Source: Symbiodinium natans
Taxonomy: Eukaryota; Sar; Dinophyceae; Suessiales; Symbiodiniaceae
Assembly: GCA_905221605.1 (NCBI GenBank)
Contig: CAJNDS010002363.1
Coordinates: 186,001 to 250,000, forward strand
Direction of reading: 5' to 3'
DNA length: 64,000 nt
Part shown: one piece after another, positions 7,605 to 18,179 of the stretch
Numbering within the stretch: the first letter of the stretch is position 1
Layout of the letters: each line of letters starts with the position of its first letter
Notes under the pieces: generated by a model
Told to the model about the DNA's origin: nothing
The model's input: the letters and a program-made list of their open reading frames with translations, nothing else
Database searches by the model: none
Position numbers and translations under genes: made by a program

Positions 7605-10558
7605 CTAGTCCTTGTTGGTCTGGCCGTCAACGACTTTTGCTTCACCGATCTGGCTGCACGGCCTGGCCGCGTGGAAATGGTAGAGGCCAAGTACTAGACC
7701 CCAAATGCTATAGGAACCCTAAACCCTAAACCCTAAACCCTATAAACCCTAAACCCTAAACCCTAGGAACCCCAAAGCAAGCTTGAGCCATCCCCTTGCT
7801 GGCGCGATCCGGCATGGAGCAGTGGATTTTTCTAATTCCCCAATCCGACATATGGCCTCACGCGTGCTCTCGCAAAAGGCGCAGTCTTACGCATCTTACG
7901 CACAGGAACGAATCCTGAAGTCTGTACTAACGTACTAATGCTAGCCGCTAGCCCATGGTTTGGGACCTAGCACGCGGCCCACAGTCCTCAGCCACTTTGT
8001 TCAGGATGGAGCCCGCGGATGGACGTGTACAGTTTTGTTGGTCGTGGTACGTCGTGCTATCGTGACGAAAGCACGCAGGAAGGAGTGCTGAAGCTGAAGC
8101 GTATTCTTTACTAGGACCCAGAGTAGGCTCTTCTTTTTTAAAGGGTTAAGAAGGCTACCTTGCAATAACCCCCTTTAAGCCAAAAAAGGGCACCCTTTTG
8201 ACTCGTAGGTTTCTCTTGGGTCTAGTTTAGTTTCTGTCCACAGTCGGTTTGCATGCCTTGTTTTATGCGCATTGTAAGCTTCAAGCGTACTTGTTTCATT
8301 CATCGCAGTATCTGCCTAGTCCTTCGCGTGGCCAGCTGGGAACATGCCTCACAGCCCCCTCCCGGGCAGAGTGGAAACGCAAAACCTTTCCACGATGTGT
8401 TGGAGGCTGGTCTCAAGCTCCTGGCTACCCCCCCTCCCCCCCTACTTGGAGGTTGATATCGATGGTTACTTTTGAGTAGGGTTACAAGTAGGGTAACTAT
8501 GGTTATAGCCTTACTTAGGGCACTGTAGCAGAAAGAAGCAATGGGCAAAACAAAGCAACGCAACCGACTGTGGACAATTACAGGAAGCCCCTAAACCCTA
8601 AACCCTCAACCCTGCACGTCATCACCTTGCGCTAACATGGGAACAGCCGTGCCTGCCAACGACTGGCGAGGCTCCTCGGGCAGCAGCTATCTCTCGACAG
8701 CGATCAAGATCCGCCTGCCAGTGCTTGGAGGTTCATGGGTTTTCGAGTTTAGGGATGTAGGGTTTAGAGTTTAGGGTTTAGGGTTTAGGGATATATAGCC
8801 CCAATTATAAGTCTACTTATAACCTACTTAGAGGACTTCGGCGGATTGTACGTGCAATGGGGTTATAAGTACCCTGAATCTCCAAGTGTGAAGTACAGAA
8901 ACAGGATGTTGTAGAAAAGTGGTCGTAGCAACCTTTCGAAGTAGTGATATTCAGCAAAAACGGAAACCACGAAAGCTTTAAATAGAACCCATATTGCCAG
9001 AAGTGCTGTGGGACTCATCCCGTCCAATTGCGCAAGTTGCTTGTGAAAAAAAGCAAAGCCGATGATGCGCGTCTCTAGCCCTGCAAGCACACATTATGTC
9101 AATGAGTGTGAGTCTGTAGTGTCCAGGATGTGCTATTTGGCCTTAAAATCCCCATAATGAACCCTATTAAGGGCGGCCTTTTAAGGGATGATAGGGTATG
9201 ATCGCCGACCACGGGTAGCCTTCTTGCGGAAGTTGCGGCAAGCAACCACCGCCAGGACTGCGGAGCAGCCAAAGAGCACCGCACCAACGAGCAGCAGCCA
9301 AAAGCCCACCTGGCTACGCAAAGAAGCCTAAGCCCTGAACCCCTACGCATCCGGGCTTGGGCAGTCGGCCGGGAAAACCCTACATCCTAAACCCTAAACC
9401 CTAAAACCACCCTAAACTCCTAACCCTAAATCCTAAACCCTAAACCCTAAAACCACCCTAAACTCCTAAACCCGACAAGTTCGAGACCTGGGAATGGGCA
9501 GGGCCCCTTGTGTCAGGAAATGCATCGGTTCAACTGCCCATGTGGGCAGAAGGATGCCCGGCGAGGTACTTGCAGGTTCCTGATGACTTACAAGTAGGGT
9601 TCTAAGGTTTAGGGTAGATAGGGTTTAGGGTTTAGGGCCAAGTTTAGGGTTTAGGGCTATTCTAGCTAAAGTTGCGGCCATCAACTTTACCTATAGCCCT
9701 TTTGTTCTAAGTACCCATGAACCTCCAAGATCCTCCAAGTAGAAACCTTGAAGAGCCGTAAGCTGAACTATGAAAGGGCTCCGCACCTCGTCGTGAGCTG
9801 CCTGTAACCATGGAACATCCACCTTCCATGCTAGGGTTTAGGGTTTAGGGTTTAGGGTTTAGGGTTTAGGGTTTAGGGTTTAGGGTTTAGGGTTTAGGGT
9901 TTAGGGTTTAGGGTTTAGGGTTTAGGGATCAGCTGGAGGCACACAAGAGGGCCACCGAAGACACATACACAGCTCAAATAACTCTTTCCTAATGAACCAG
10001 TCAAGGCACCACCGGGCAACTGCTGGTATGGAAGTGCGTGTTGGACTCGAACATGCTCAGGGCCCCTTTGATTGCCACGACCCTCAGTGACAACTGCGCT
10101 GGCTCCGTTTCACCGCAGGTGAGGAGTGCGAAGTGCCAGTCCCTCATTGCCGTCTTCTGGTGCACCTCGATGCGGAAGAAGAAATCTTCACGGTTGTGGG
10201 TTTTTCCCAGCTGACGCTTCATGTTTGCGGCACTCAGCTTCTCCTCGCAAGACAGCTGCGCCCAGGAATCCTTCACGGCACCCCAGCGATGCTCGCGTGC
10301 ATCGAAGGCCAGCAACATCACGGGCCCAGTCTCCCCGAGCTTCTGAGTGCCTTCCCATTCCACGTGAGCTGTCAGCTCTGCTGCCTTCATCTCGTCGGGG
10401 CCTGCTTGGCCTAAGCAGAAACCTCCGAGATGCCAGGAACCATTGGTCTGCAGGGTCACGTTGGCTTCCAGCTGCGCGTGCGTCGAGGTAAGGTAGGTCT
10501 CGGCGGCAGCGAGTATTGGGAGGGAAAGCATCATGCGAAAGCACCGGAAGGAAGCCAT
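7605..10558 (-). CDS. G2: array family single-pass membrane protein (263 aa predicted)
   Basis: Minus-strand exons are 10558-10013, 9822-9787, 9309-9220, 8714-8653 and 7662-7605. The signal peptide starts MASFRCFRMMLSLPILAAAE. All four ectodomain cysteines and the NGS site are kept. The microexon is VDVPWLQAAHDE with a GT donor, as in G1. The helix exon begins VGFWLLL and ends CRNFRKK; the fourth exon starts ADLDRCRE; the short tail has GEAKVVDGQTNKD followed at once by TAG. That stop comes from a telomere tract which replaces the longer tail seen in G4-G9. Introns carry IR-1 and IR-6 elements and several telomere tracts, one of which (9832-9927) ends 10 bp from the microexon acceptor side. 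Exon boundaries are inferred by comparison of nine copies. Confidence 0.77.
7718..7766 (-). repeat. Interstitial telomere tract
   Basis: Seven CCCTAAA units with one CCCTATAAA spacer, in intron 4 of G2. Confidence 0.9.
8441..8530. mobile_element. Partial IR-1 element
   Basis: Left end CTACTTGGAGGTT and the characteristic interior GGGTAACTATGGTTATAGCC are present. No matching right end is visible. Confidence 0.45.
8723..8890. mobile_element. IR-1 element with nested telomere tract
   Basis: Left end GCTTGGAGGTTCATGGGT, right end AAGTACCCTGAATCTCCAAG, with a TTTAGGG tract at about 8747-8790 just inside the left arm. It lies in intron 3 of G2. Confidence 0.65.
8891..9087 (-). other. Unassigned hydrophobic open frame in G2 intron 3
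   Basis: A minus-strand open frame encodes a hydrophobic stretch (SPTALLAIWVLFKAFVVSVF, then LLRPLFYNILFLYF). It falls inside the intron between exons 3 and 4 of G2 and has no counterpart in the other copies. It may be chance or a relic of another exon; I do not call it a gene. Confidence 0.2.
9122..9214. mobile_element. IR-6 element beside G2 exon 3
   Basis: It shares ATTTGGCCTT...CCCATAATGAACCCTAT and TTTTAAGGGAT.ATAGGGTAT with the copy at 51952-52034. It ends about 6 bp from the transmembrane exon (9220). Confidence 0.65.
9378..9471 (-). repeat. Telomere-derived tract with internal duplication
   Basis: CCCTAAA-type repeats in which a block containing AAACCACCCTAAACTCC occurs twice, in G2 intron 2. 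Confidence 0.85.
9567..9740. mobile_element. IR-1 element with nested telomere tract
   Basis: Left end TACTTGCAGGTTCCTGATGA, right end AAGTACCCATGAACCTCCAAG. A degenerate TTTAGGG tract occupies about 9606-9658. Confidence 0.6.
9832..9927 (+). repeat. Interstitial telomere tract, G2 intron 1
   Basis: About 13 almost perfect TTTAGGG units, 10 bp from the G2 microexon (9787-9822). Confidence 0.95.
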
Positions 10559-10619
10559 GATCGCGGTCGGTACCGTCTGCTACAGGTACAGCTTGCCTGC
10601 AATATGGGAACTGCAAATG

Positions 10620-10623
10620 CCTG
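10620..10623 (-). promoter_or_regulatory. Predicted spliced-leader acceptor, G2
   Basis: The minus strand reads TTTTTCTGCTGCAG|GCATTTGCAG, 62 nt before the ATG. The pyrimidine tract is clear. Confidence 0.6.
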
Positions 10624-10789
10624 CAGCAGAAAAAGTTATGGCGATTGGTGCGGCGTTGTGCCGGAAAGGACCTCGAAGCACACATGGAAGCAGCGTATGG
10701 TTTATGATGAGTACCTGCACCTCTTTACCTACAAATGGCCTATACCTACTACTTCAGCGGTAGTTAGTACGAAACTGTAGGTAAATAGC

Positions 10790-11870
10790 GTCCCAGGAAA
10801 GGCCTGCCGCCTCTCGTCTGTTATCTCTGCGTGCGTGAGAGTCACCAGCACCTCCGAATTTCGAAGCGCTCTATGTAGACTCTACAGCCAGCTGCTGCAA
10901 CGAGAAACCTTGGACTCTCTTCTCCGATATTGCTCCTCTCATCTACAGGATTCTCTGTTTAGGGTTTAGGGTTTAGGGTTCAGGGTTCAGGGTTTAGGGT
11001 TCACTGTGCCTTGCCCAAGGTTCGCTCAGCACCGGGCCACCTTGATAAAAGCAAGCGATGAGGGAAACCTGCAAAACTCGGGGAGTTGCAGCCTCTGCCC
11101 GCACAAACTTCGTGCTGATGCGTCAGAGCTGCCTCCAGGGAAGCAGGCCCATGTTCGGCCCGAACAGTCGGCCCAAAAATTGGCACGGCTCAAGGGGAAC
11201 CCAGACTGCTTGAAGCAGGTGGGCCTCAAACCTTACCCTTCATAAACAGAAATTGTGCGCACACCTTTTCGGTGGGGGTGCGGAGGGGCGGACCGTGCGG
11301 AGGAATCGGAGGAATCGCACCGCGATCCGGCCCACCCCATCGAAACGCCTGTACAGAGTCTAAAGGCCGATCACAACCCATAGATGTCTTACACGCAGCT
11401 TTCTGATGCCGCCGACTCTTTCGACACTGTGGACACGTCCTGCGGCCAGACCCAAACACAGGCACAAAGCAACTCCACGTGCTCTATGAATATATTCGAT
11501 GTATCTATGCTCCGGTAGGGAGGTGGCGTGGTTTTATTTCGGCCGAACCTGCAACATCCCACGATTAAACGTGAATTGGAGCCCGATTTGAACTCAAAAA
11601 AGAGCACCGCACCCAGGTGAGAGCTACCCGCCAATCATGTCTAGAATCCCTGGCTAGGGTTGAGGGTCTAGAGTTTATCGTTTGGGGTTTAGGGCATAAT
11701 ATCCATGCACTTGTTATTGCACGGAGACTGCAAACCAGCACTGGGAAGTGCACGGATGTCCGCGAATGTATTTGCAAAATATAGTGACTAGATTTCAAGT
11801 TGGGCTAACGGCATTTATGCAGAGGATAAGATGCCCTGCCGAAAGTGCACATGTGGTGTTCATGAGCGGA
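10790..11870. other. Intergenic between G2 and G3
   Basis: The right part (about 11000-11480) is a diverged version of the 5' flank conserved upstream of G3-G8 (shared motif ACCTTTTCGGTGGGG near 11262). Telomere-like tracts are at 10957-11001 and, weakly, 11656-11695. No gene recognised. Confidence 0.5.
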
Positions 11871-11878
11871 GGCCGGCG

Positions 11879-11930
11879 AACCCTAAACCCTAAACCCTAA
11901 ATCCTAAACCCTAAACCCTAAACCCTAAAC
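11879..11930 (-). repeat. Telomere tract at the 3' end of G3
   Basis: Seven CCCTAAA units. The tract encodes the last in-frame residues and the TAG stop of G3. Confidence 0.9.
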
Positions 11931-12357
11931 CCTGATATGACTGGGCCCAGGGTCCGCGTTGGTCTGGCCGTCCACGACTTTTGCCTCTCCGACCTGGTTG
12001 CACGGCCTCAAGGAGCTGTCAAGGAGCACCAGGGTTCAGGGTTTAGGGTTCAGGGTTTATAAGCGTTTAGGGAGCACCCTGCGTAATCATTGCGTTTAGG
12101 CGAAGTTACTGGAAGGTACCAGCATGGGCTATTGTGCCCTACAACCGCCCAAAAAAGGCCCTGGTTAAACTATGGGGATTTTAGGGCCTCGTAGCCCATG
12201 AAGGTAGTTGAACATGTGTGAAAAGCAGCTTCGGAGCAGCCGTGCCTGCCGATCACAGGCGAGGCTCCACCGGCAGCAGCTGCTTCTCGAAAGCGCTGAA
12301 GCTCCGCCTGCAGCCAGGAAGCGGTGCTATATACTATTACTATTACTATATATACAG

Positions 12358-12389
<32 letters not shown>

Positions 12390-13718
12390 CGACAAAAAGC
12401 ACACACTCACACGCATCACTGATCCATGAATGCCGAACATAGCAACGGCTGGGGGCCTTCTTGCGGAAGTTGCGGCAAACAACCACCGCCAGGACTGCGG
12501 AGCAGCCGAAGAGCAGCGCTCCGAGGAGCAGCAGCCAAAAGCCCACCTGGCGGCCCACAGCATCTGAAATCTAGGGCGCGATCTTCTTAGAATGGGGCTA
12601 TCGAGTATAGGTGGCTATCCTGGACAGTCAAGCGGGTCAACTACGTTGGGACCATGTGGCAGGTCGGCATGACAGGAGTCTGACAGAAAGCTGTATGCTG
12701 GACGATCAAGACGATCCCACGCCTCATCGTGGGCGGCCTCCAGCCATGGGACGTCCACCTTAGATTCTTAGATCACAAGCAACTCAAGATGCAACCATGC
12801 AGGCGTGCTGCATGGAGCTTGTGCTTCAATACAGCCCTGCAAGCCGCCAGTTCCCTGTGTGACATAGATCTGGGCACAACTGTGATGACATTCTTTAAAC
12901 ATGCGGATTGTTTGAAGACCTGAGCAGGCATCTGTATACTAGGGTTTGGGGTTTAGGGTTTAGGGTTTAGGGTTTAGGGCAGGCCACCAGCACCCATCAC
13001 CCACCCCCGTACGTGATGTACTTTCACTTCGGGAGCGCTTGTAAGATCATGCCACTCGCGGCTCAAAGGGTTTAGGGTTTATAGGGTTCAGGGTTTATAG
13101 GGTATAGGGTTTAGGGTTTCGGGTTTAGGGTTTAGGGGTTAGGGTCAAACCCTGATGATGCAAAGGCGCTATGGGGCAGCTGCTGGCATCGAAGTGCGTG
13201 TTAGACTCGAACATGCTCAGGGCCCCTTTGTTTGCCACGAGCCTCAGCGACAATTGCGCCTGCTCCGTTTCCCCGCAGGTGAGGAGTGCGAAGTGCCAGT
13301 CCCTCATTGCCGTCTTCTGGTGCACGTCGATGAGGAAGAAGAAATCTTCGAGGTTGTGGGATTTTCCCAGCTGACGCTTCATGTTTGCGGCACTCAGCTT
13401 CTCCTCGCAAGACAGCTGGCCCCAAGAATCCTTCACGGCACCCCAGCGATGCTCGCGCGCATCGAAGGCCACCAGCATCACGGGCCCAGTCTCCCCGAGC
13501 TCCTGAGTGCCTTCCCATTCCACGTGAGCTACAAGCTCTGCTGCCTTCATCTCCTCGGGGCCTGCTTGGCCTAAGCAGAAACCTCCGAGATGCCAGGAAC
13601 CATTGGTCTGCAGGGTCACCTTGGCTTCCAGCTGTGCGGGTGTCGAGGAGAAGGAGGTCTCGGCGGCAGCGAGCACCGGGAGCGCAAGCACCAGGTGAAG
13701 GCACCGGAAGGAAGCCAT
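11925..13718 (-). CDS. G3: array family membrane protein, exon 1 donor lost (271 aa if spliced)
   Basis: By homology the exons are 13718-13173, 12758-12723, 12546-12457, 12307-12246 and 12006-11925. Exon 1 is intact (start MASFRCLHLVLALPVLAAAE), the microexon is VDVPWLEAAHDE with a GC donor, and the helix begins VGFWLLLLGA and ends CRNFRKK. Two oddities stand out. At the end of exon 1 the other eight copies read TGCCC(G/A)|GT, but G3 reads TGCCCC|AT, so the expected GT donor is gone. Intron 1 also holds two telomere tracts, one inserted at the exon edge with a TCAAA duplication. If unspliced, the exon 1 frame reads on into telomere-derived codons (...GLTLTPKP) and stops. The copy may be a pseudogene, may make a soluble ectodomain, or may use another donor. 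The tail ends in telomere-derived residues and stop. Confidence 0.65.
12119..12203. mobile_element. IR-7 element
   Basis: Left end CCAGCATGGGCTAT, right end GTAGCCCATG with an internal ACTATGGGGATT.TAGGGCCT block shared with about 52550-52624. Confidence 0.5.
12337..12392 (+). repeat. (TA)n-rich microsatellite, G3 intron 3
   Basis: ATTACTATTACTA followed by TATATA and TATG units, between exons 3 and 4 of G3. Confidence 0.85.
12942..12979 (+). repeat. Short interstitial telomere tract, G3 intron 1
   Basis: Five TTTAGGG-type units, the first TTTGGGG. Confidence 0.85.
13063..13149 (+). repeat. Telomere tract with 5-bp target duplication at G3 exon 1
   Basis: A degenerate TTTAGGG tract (13068-13144) lies between two copies of TCAAA. 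In G4-G9 the matching site reads GCTCAAATCTGATGATG or close to it without any tract, so this is an insertion in G3. Confidence 0.85.
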
Positions 13719-13721
13719 GAT

Positions 13722-14575
13722 CGTGGCCTGTACCGTCTGCTACAGGTATAATTTGACCCGCCTACCAGGTACCTAAGTGCAAATGCCTGCAGCAGAGGGA
13801 ACTGTCGATTTGGTGCAGTGTTGCACCCTCGCATTCCGGAAAGGCCTCTTTACGTGGCCAGCAGCAATCTGCCATGCACACATGGAGGCACTTCACGACG
13901 AGAAAAGCCTGCGGCCTCCCGTCTTTTAACTCTGCATGCGAGCCACACGAGCAGCTCCACGTCTCCAATGAGCTCTACAGACTCTTCAGCCAGCTACTAA
14001 AACGAGAAAAACCTTGGACTCCCTCATTCCTCACTCGGTCTCCATTCTCAAAAACATGTCTCAGTGTGCCTTGCCCAAGGTTTGCTCAGCACCGGCTACA
14101 TTGATAAATAACAAGACCAAGTCAACCTGCAACATTTGGGGACCTGCAGGCTCTGGCCGCACAAACTTTGTGTTGATGCGTCAGAGCTGCAGGGAAGCAG
14201 GCCAATGTTCGGCCATAGAAATCGGCCCAAAATCTGCATGGCTCAGGGCTTTCTTTCTAACCCTGGGACCCAAACTGCTTGAAGCAGGAGGACCCGAAAG
14301 CCTGCCCCTGATAAAAGCCCGAAGAGGAAGATTTCTGCACACACCTTTTCGGTGGGGTGCTGAGGGGTGGACCGTGCGGAGGAATCGCACAAGGAACCGG
14401 CACACCCCATAGCCCAAAACGTCTGTACAGAGTCTGAAAGACTATCGACATGTCGACCCATAAACGGTCTTACACACAGCCTTCTGATGCAGCAGCCTCT
14501 TTCGACACTGTGGTCACGTCCTGCAGCCAGATTGTTGCTAGATGTGTCTGCCGGACCGACAAAGATGCAGTAGCA
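13722..14575 (-). repeat. Conserved 5' flank of G3
   Basis: About 850 bp upstream of the start codon, shared with G4, G5 and H-type flanks (G8). It includes the predicted leader acceptor (13786-13789, 68-nt leader). It probably holds promoter and 5' untranslated sequence. Plus-strand open frames here are not preserved between copies. Confidence 0.65.
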
Positions 14576-14599
14576 GAATTTAAAGGTTTTAGAGTGTAG

Positions 14600-15243
14600 G
14601 TCTACAAGAAGTAAAAGCCTCCGCCCTAAACCCTAGACCTAAACCCTAGACTCTAAACCTTGAAGAGTACCCCAAGCTCCGCAGCTCCGAAAATCACATT
14701 GTACAGCTGCGCTACGTTACTTGTACTGTGAAAAACGCGATGGACTTAATCTTGATTCGCAGACGTCGCAGCTCCTGAATTGAGGATTCAGGGTGAATCA
14801 GACTCGACAGCAAGGACAACTGCGCACTTCGCAAATAAGCATGCGCACACAGTTGCAGTTGCCGGGGCCTCTGAGGCAGGCGAGGCTGCGAACACTACGT
14901 CCCTGCTCTGTCTTGGCGATGTGGTCCGTTCTCAAAATTAGGGCCCCTTTTTGGGTACCCTAAATGAGATCCCAAAAAATTATGCCCGGCCGCCTTGTAA
15001 TTAATAAGGACCCCAAAGGGACCATGTTTTCGAGTAGTCGCCAGGTTGAGCGATTCTCAGAGGCTTGTGATGTGCACGTGCGCGAGAAATCCTACAGGTT
15101 AGGGTTTAGGGTTTGGGGTTTAGGGTTTTAAGGTTTAGGGTTTCGGGTTTAGAGGCCAAAGCCCGTCCCGGCGATGGGGCTTGCGGAGGGCGATTTGGGC
15201 CCAACGCGTGCAACCGCACCAGTGGGTGGCACGGAGCCGAGAG
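14600..15243. other. Intergenic between G3 and G4, including an insertion-free reference site
   Basis: This block is repeated between later units: ACTTGTACTGTG, GATTCGCAGACGTCGCAG and the GGGCCCCTTTTTGGGTACC segment near 14941. It lacks the telomere insertions seen at the corresponding sites of the G4/G5 and G5/G6 intervals, so it serves as an empty-site reference. A telomere-like tract lies at about 15098-15152. Confidence 0.6.
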
Positions 15244-16596
15244 CTATACGCGCCAGACCGATCTAGTCCACTTCGCTCCCTGCGTCCTAAACCCATGGTT
15301 TGTGCATGGAGAACACCCTGGCAGCAACGTTAAGTGCCCATGGTCCGCGTTGGTTTGGCCGTCCACGACTTTCGCCTCACCGATCTGGTTGCACGGCCTC
15401 ACAGGCTACTCAAGGATCACACGGTGGCTTCATGCGTCTAGGTGCGGCCTAGTGATGTGCTTGGATGGCATTGCGGAAGACATGGTGCTGAGTATGCAAG
15501 TATCAAAGCAACTTCGGAGCGCCTGCCGATCACAGGCGAGGCTCCGCCGGCAGCGGCTGCTTCTCGAAAGCGCTGAAGCTCCGCCTGCAGCCAGGAAGCG
15601 TGCTGCGGACAATGCTGCCTTGGTGTTATTTACGCGCATCACTGAATACCGAATAGCAACGGCCGCAGGCCTTCTTGCGGAAGCTGCGGCAAACAACCAC
15701 CGCGAGGACTGCGGAGCAGCCGAAGAGCAGCGCTCCGAGGAGCAGCAGCCAAAAGCCCACCTGGCGGCCCACAGCATCTGAAATCTAGGGCGCGATCTTC
15801 ATTGAATCAACTACGTTGGGACCAGGTGGCAGGTCGGCAGGGCAGGCCTCTTGACAAAAAGCTGTATGCTGGACGATCAAACACGAGTCCACGCCTCATC
15901 GTGGGCAGCCTCCAGCCATGGGACGTCCACCTTAGATCGCATTCACGCAAGCGACGTGCGAATCAACCATGCAGGAGCGCGCCATGGAGCGTGGAACGCT
16001 TGAGATGGATGCCACCCGAATGCTCGAATCTGATGATGCACAGGCGCTACCGGGCAGCTGCTGGCATCGAAGTGCGTGTTGGCCTTGAACATGCTCAAGG
16101 CCCCGTTCGTTGCCGACAGCCTCAGGGACAAGGGCGCCTGCTCCGTTTCCCCACACGTGAGGAGCGCAAAGTGCCAGTCCCTGATGGCCGCCTTCTGATG
16201 CACGTTGATTGCGAAGGCGAAGTCAGCATAATCATGGGTCTTGCCCAACTGTCGCTTCATGCTTGCGGCACTCAACTTCTCCTCGCAAGACAGCTGGCCC
16301 CAAGAATCCTTCACGGCACCCCAGTGATGCTCGCGCGCATCGAAGGCCACCAACATCACGGGTCCCGTCTCCCCGAGGTCCTGGGTGCCTTCCCACTCCA
16401 CGTGGGCCGCAAGCTCCGCCGCCTTCGTCTCACCCGAGCCTGCCTGGCCTAAGCAGAAACCTCCGAGATGCCAGGAACCATTGGTCTGCAGGGTCACCTT
16501 GGCTTCCAGCTGTGCGGGTGTCGAGGAGAAGGAGGTCTCGGCGGCAGCGAGCACTGGGAGGGAAAGCACTACGCGAAGGCACCGGAAGGAAGCCAT
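15244..16596 (-). CDS. G4: array family single-pass membrane protein (295 aa predicted)
   Basis: Minus-strand exons are 16596-16051, 15930-15895, 15760-15671, 15584-15523 and 15397-15244. The start MASFRCLRVVLSLPVLAAAE is preferred to an in-frame upstream ATG at 16701, because the upstream segment is flank sequence shared by all copies and the predicted leader acceptor falls between the two. The ectodomain keeps C, NGS and SSCP landmarks. The microexon is VDVPWLEAAHDE, the helix exon begins VGFWLLLLGA, the fourth begins AELQRFRE, and the tail contains RPCNQIGEAKVVDGQTNAD then HGHLTLL. In the tail exon, GCG for GCA and CAA for CAG are synonymous changes against other copies. Introns are compact (about 120-290 bp) compared with G1 and G2. 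Donors are GT after exon 1 and GC after the microexon, exon 3 and exon 4. Confidence 0.8.
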
Positions 16597-16599
16597 GAT

Positions 16600-17445
16600 C
16601 GTGGCGCTACAGGTATAATTTGACCCGCCTACAAGGTACCTAAGTGCAAATGCCTGCAGCAGAGGGAACTGTCGATTTGGTGCAGTGTTGCACCCTCGCA
16701 TTCCGGAAAGGCCTCTTTACGTGGCCAGCAGCAATCTGCCATGCACACATGGAAGCACTTCACGACGAGCAAAGCCTGCGGCCTCCCGTCTTTTAACTCT
16801 GCATGCGAGCCACACGAGCAGCTCCACGTCTCCAATGAGCTCTACAGACTCTTCAGCCAGCTACTAAAACGAGAAAACCTTGGACTCCCTCATTCCTCAC
16901 TCGGCCTCTATTCTCTCAGAGCGTCTCAGTGTGCCTTGCCCAAGGTTTGCTCAGCACCGGCTACATTGATAAATAACAAGACCAAGTCAACCTGCAACAT
17001 TTGGGGACCTGCAGGCTCTGGCCGCACAAACTTTGTGTTGATGCGTCAGAGCTGCAGGGAAGCAGGCCAATGTTCGGCCATAGAAATCGGCCCAAAATCT
17101 GCATGGCTCAGGGCTTTCTTTCTAACCTTGGGACCCAAACTGCTTGAAGCAGGAGGACCCGAAAGCCTGCCCCTGATAAGAGCCCGAAGAGGAAGATTTC
17201 TGCACACACCTTTTCGGTGGGGTGCTGAGGGGTGGACCGTGCGGAGGAATCGCACCACGAACCATCACACCCCATAGCTCAAAGCGTCTGTACAGAGTCT
17301 GAAAACCTATCGACACATCAATCCGTAAACTGTCTTACACGCAGCTTTCTGACCCAGCGGCCTCTTTCCACACTGTGGTCACGTCCTGCAGCCAGATTGT
17401 TGCTAGACGTGTCTGCCGGACGGACTAAGATGCAGTAGTAGCATT
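16600..17445 (-). repeat. Conserved 5' flank of G4, nearly identical to that of G5
   Basis: Positions 16597-17255 match 19565-20223 almost base for base, which indicates very recent duplication or gene conversion. It includes the predicted leader acceptor at 16653-16656 (57-nt leader). Confidence 0.8.
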
Positions 17446-17800
17446 TAAGGTTTAGAGTTTAGGTCTACCCTAAGTAAAAGCCTCGGCCCTAACCCTAAAC
17501 CCTAAACTCTACACCCTAGACCCTAAAGAGTACCCCAAGCTCCGAACGTCCTCAACGCAATTGCACTTGTACAGCTGTGCTACGTTACTTGTATTGTGTA
17601 GTACGTGCTGGACTTAAATCTTGATTCGCAGATGTCGGAGCATCCTAAATTCAGGATTCAGGGCAAGGCAGCAAGTTGCAGCGGGCCCGTGAGGCATATG
17701 TGAGGCTGCAAAACTACGTCCCTGCTCTGTGTTGGCGATGTGGTCAGTTCGCAAAGTTAGGGCCCCTTTTCGGGCACCCTAACAAGAAATGCCCGGCTAG

Positions 17801-17803
17801 GGT

Positions 17804-17891
<88 letters not shown>

Positions 17892-17930
17892 GGTTTAGGG
17901 TTGAGGGTTTAGGGTTTAGGGCTTAGGGTC
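17801..17930 (+). repeat. TTGAGGG-variant telomere tract
   Basis: About 13 units of TTGAGGG followed by TTTAGGG units, starting directly after ATGCCCGGC. In the G3/G4 and G5/G6 intervals the same site continues as ATGCCCGGCCGCCTT, so the tract replaced sequence here. Confidence 0.9.
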
Positions 17931-18042
17931 CCCTGAAAGGAACCAACATGTTTTAGAGAAGTGGCCATGTCGAGCGATTCTCAGAGGCTTGCGATGTGCA
18001 CGTGCGAGGGACTGAAGTGAAACTGCGATTCGGCGCTGAACG

Positions 18043-18090
18043 GTTTAGGGTTTAGGGGTTAGGGTTAGGGTTTCGGGATTAGGGTTTATA
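18043..18090 (+). repeat. Short telomere-like tract at the 3' side of G5
   Basis: TTTAGGG with variants (TTAGGG, TTTCGGG). Similar tracts lie at the same relative place 3' of G4 (15098-15152) and G6 (21015-21085). Confidence 0.8.
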
Positions 18091-18179
18091 GGCGATGGGG
18101 CTTGCGGAGGGCGATTTGGCCCCAACGTGTGCGCCGCACCCAGTGGCAGCCGGGCGTGAGCTATATGTGCTAGACCCAT

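Noticed and set aside
13155-13574. Plus-strand open frames of about 139 codons and minus frame-shifted frames of 110-180 codons overlapping every exon 1
   Set aside because: They are shadows of exon 1. Differences among copies respect the minus-strand frame with the signal peptide, and these frames have no independent support.
16741-17277. 178-codon plus-strand open frame upstream of G4, repeated at 19709-20245
   Set aside because: The G4 and G5 copies are recent duplicates, so their agreement is not evidence. The frame is broken or shifted in the flanks of G3, G6, G7 and G8.
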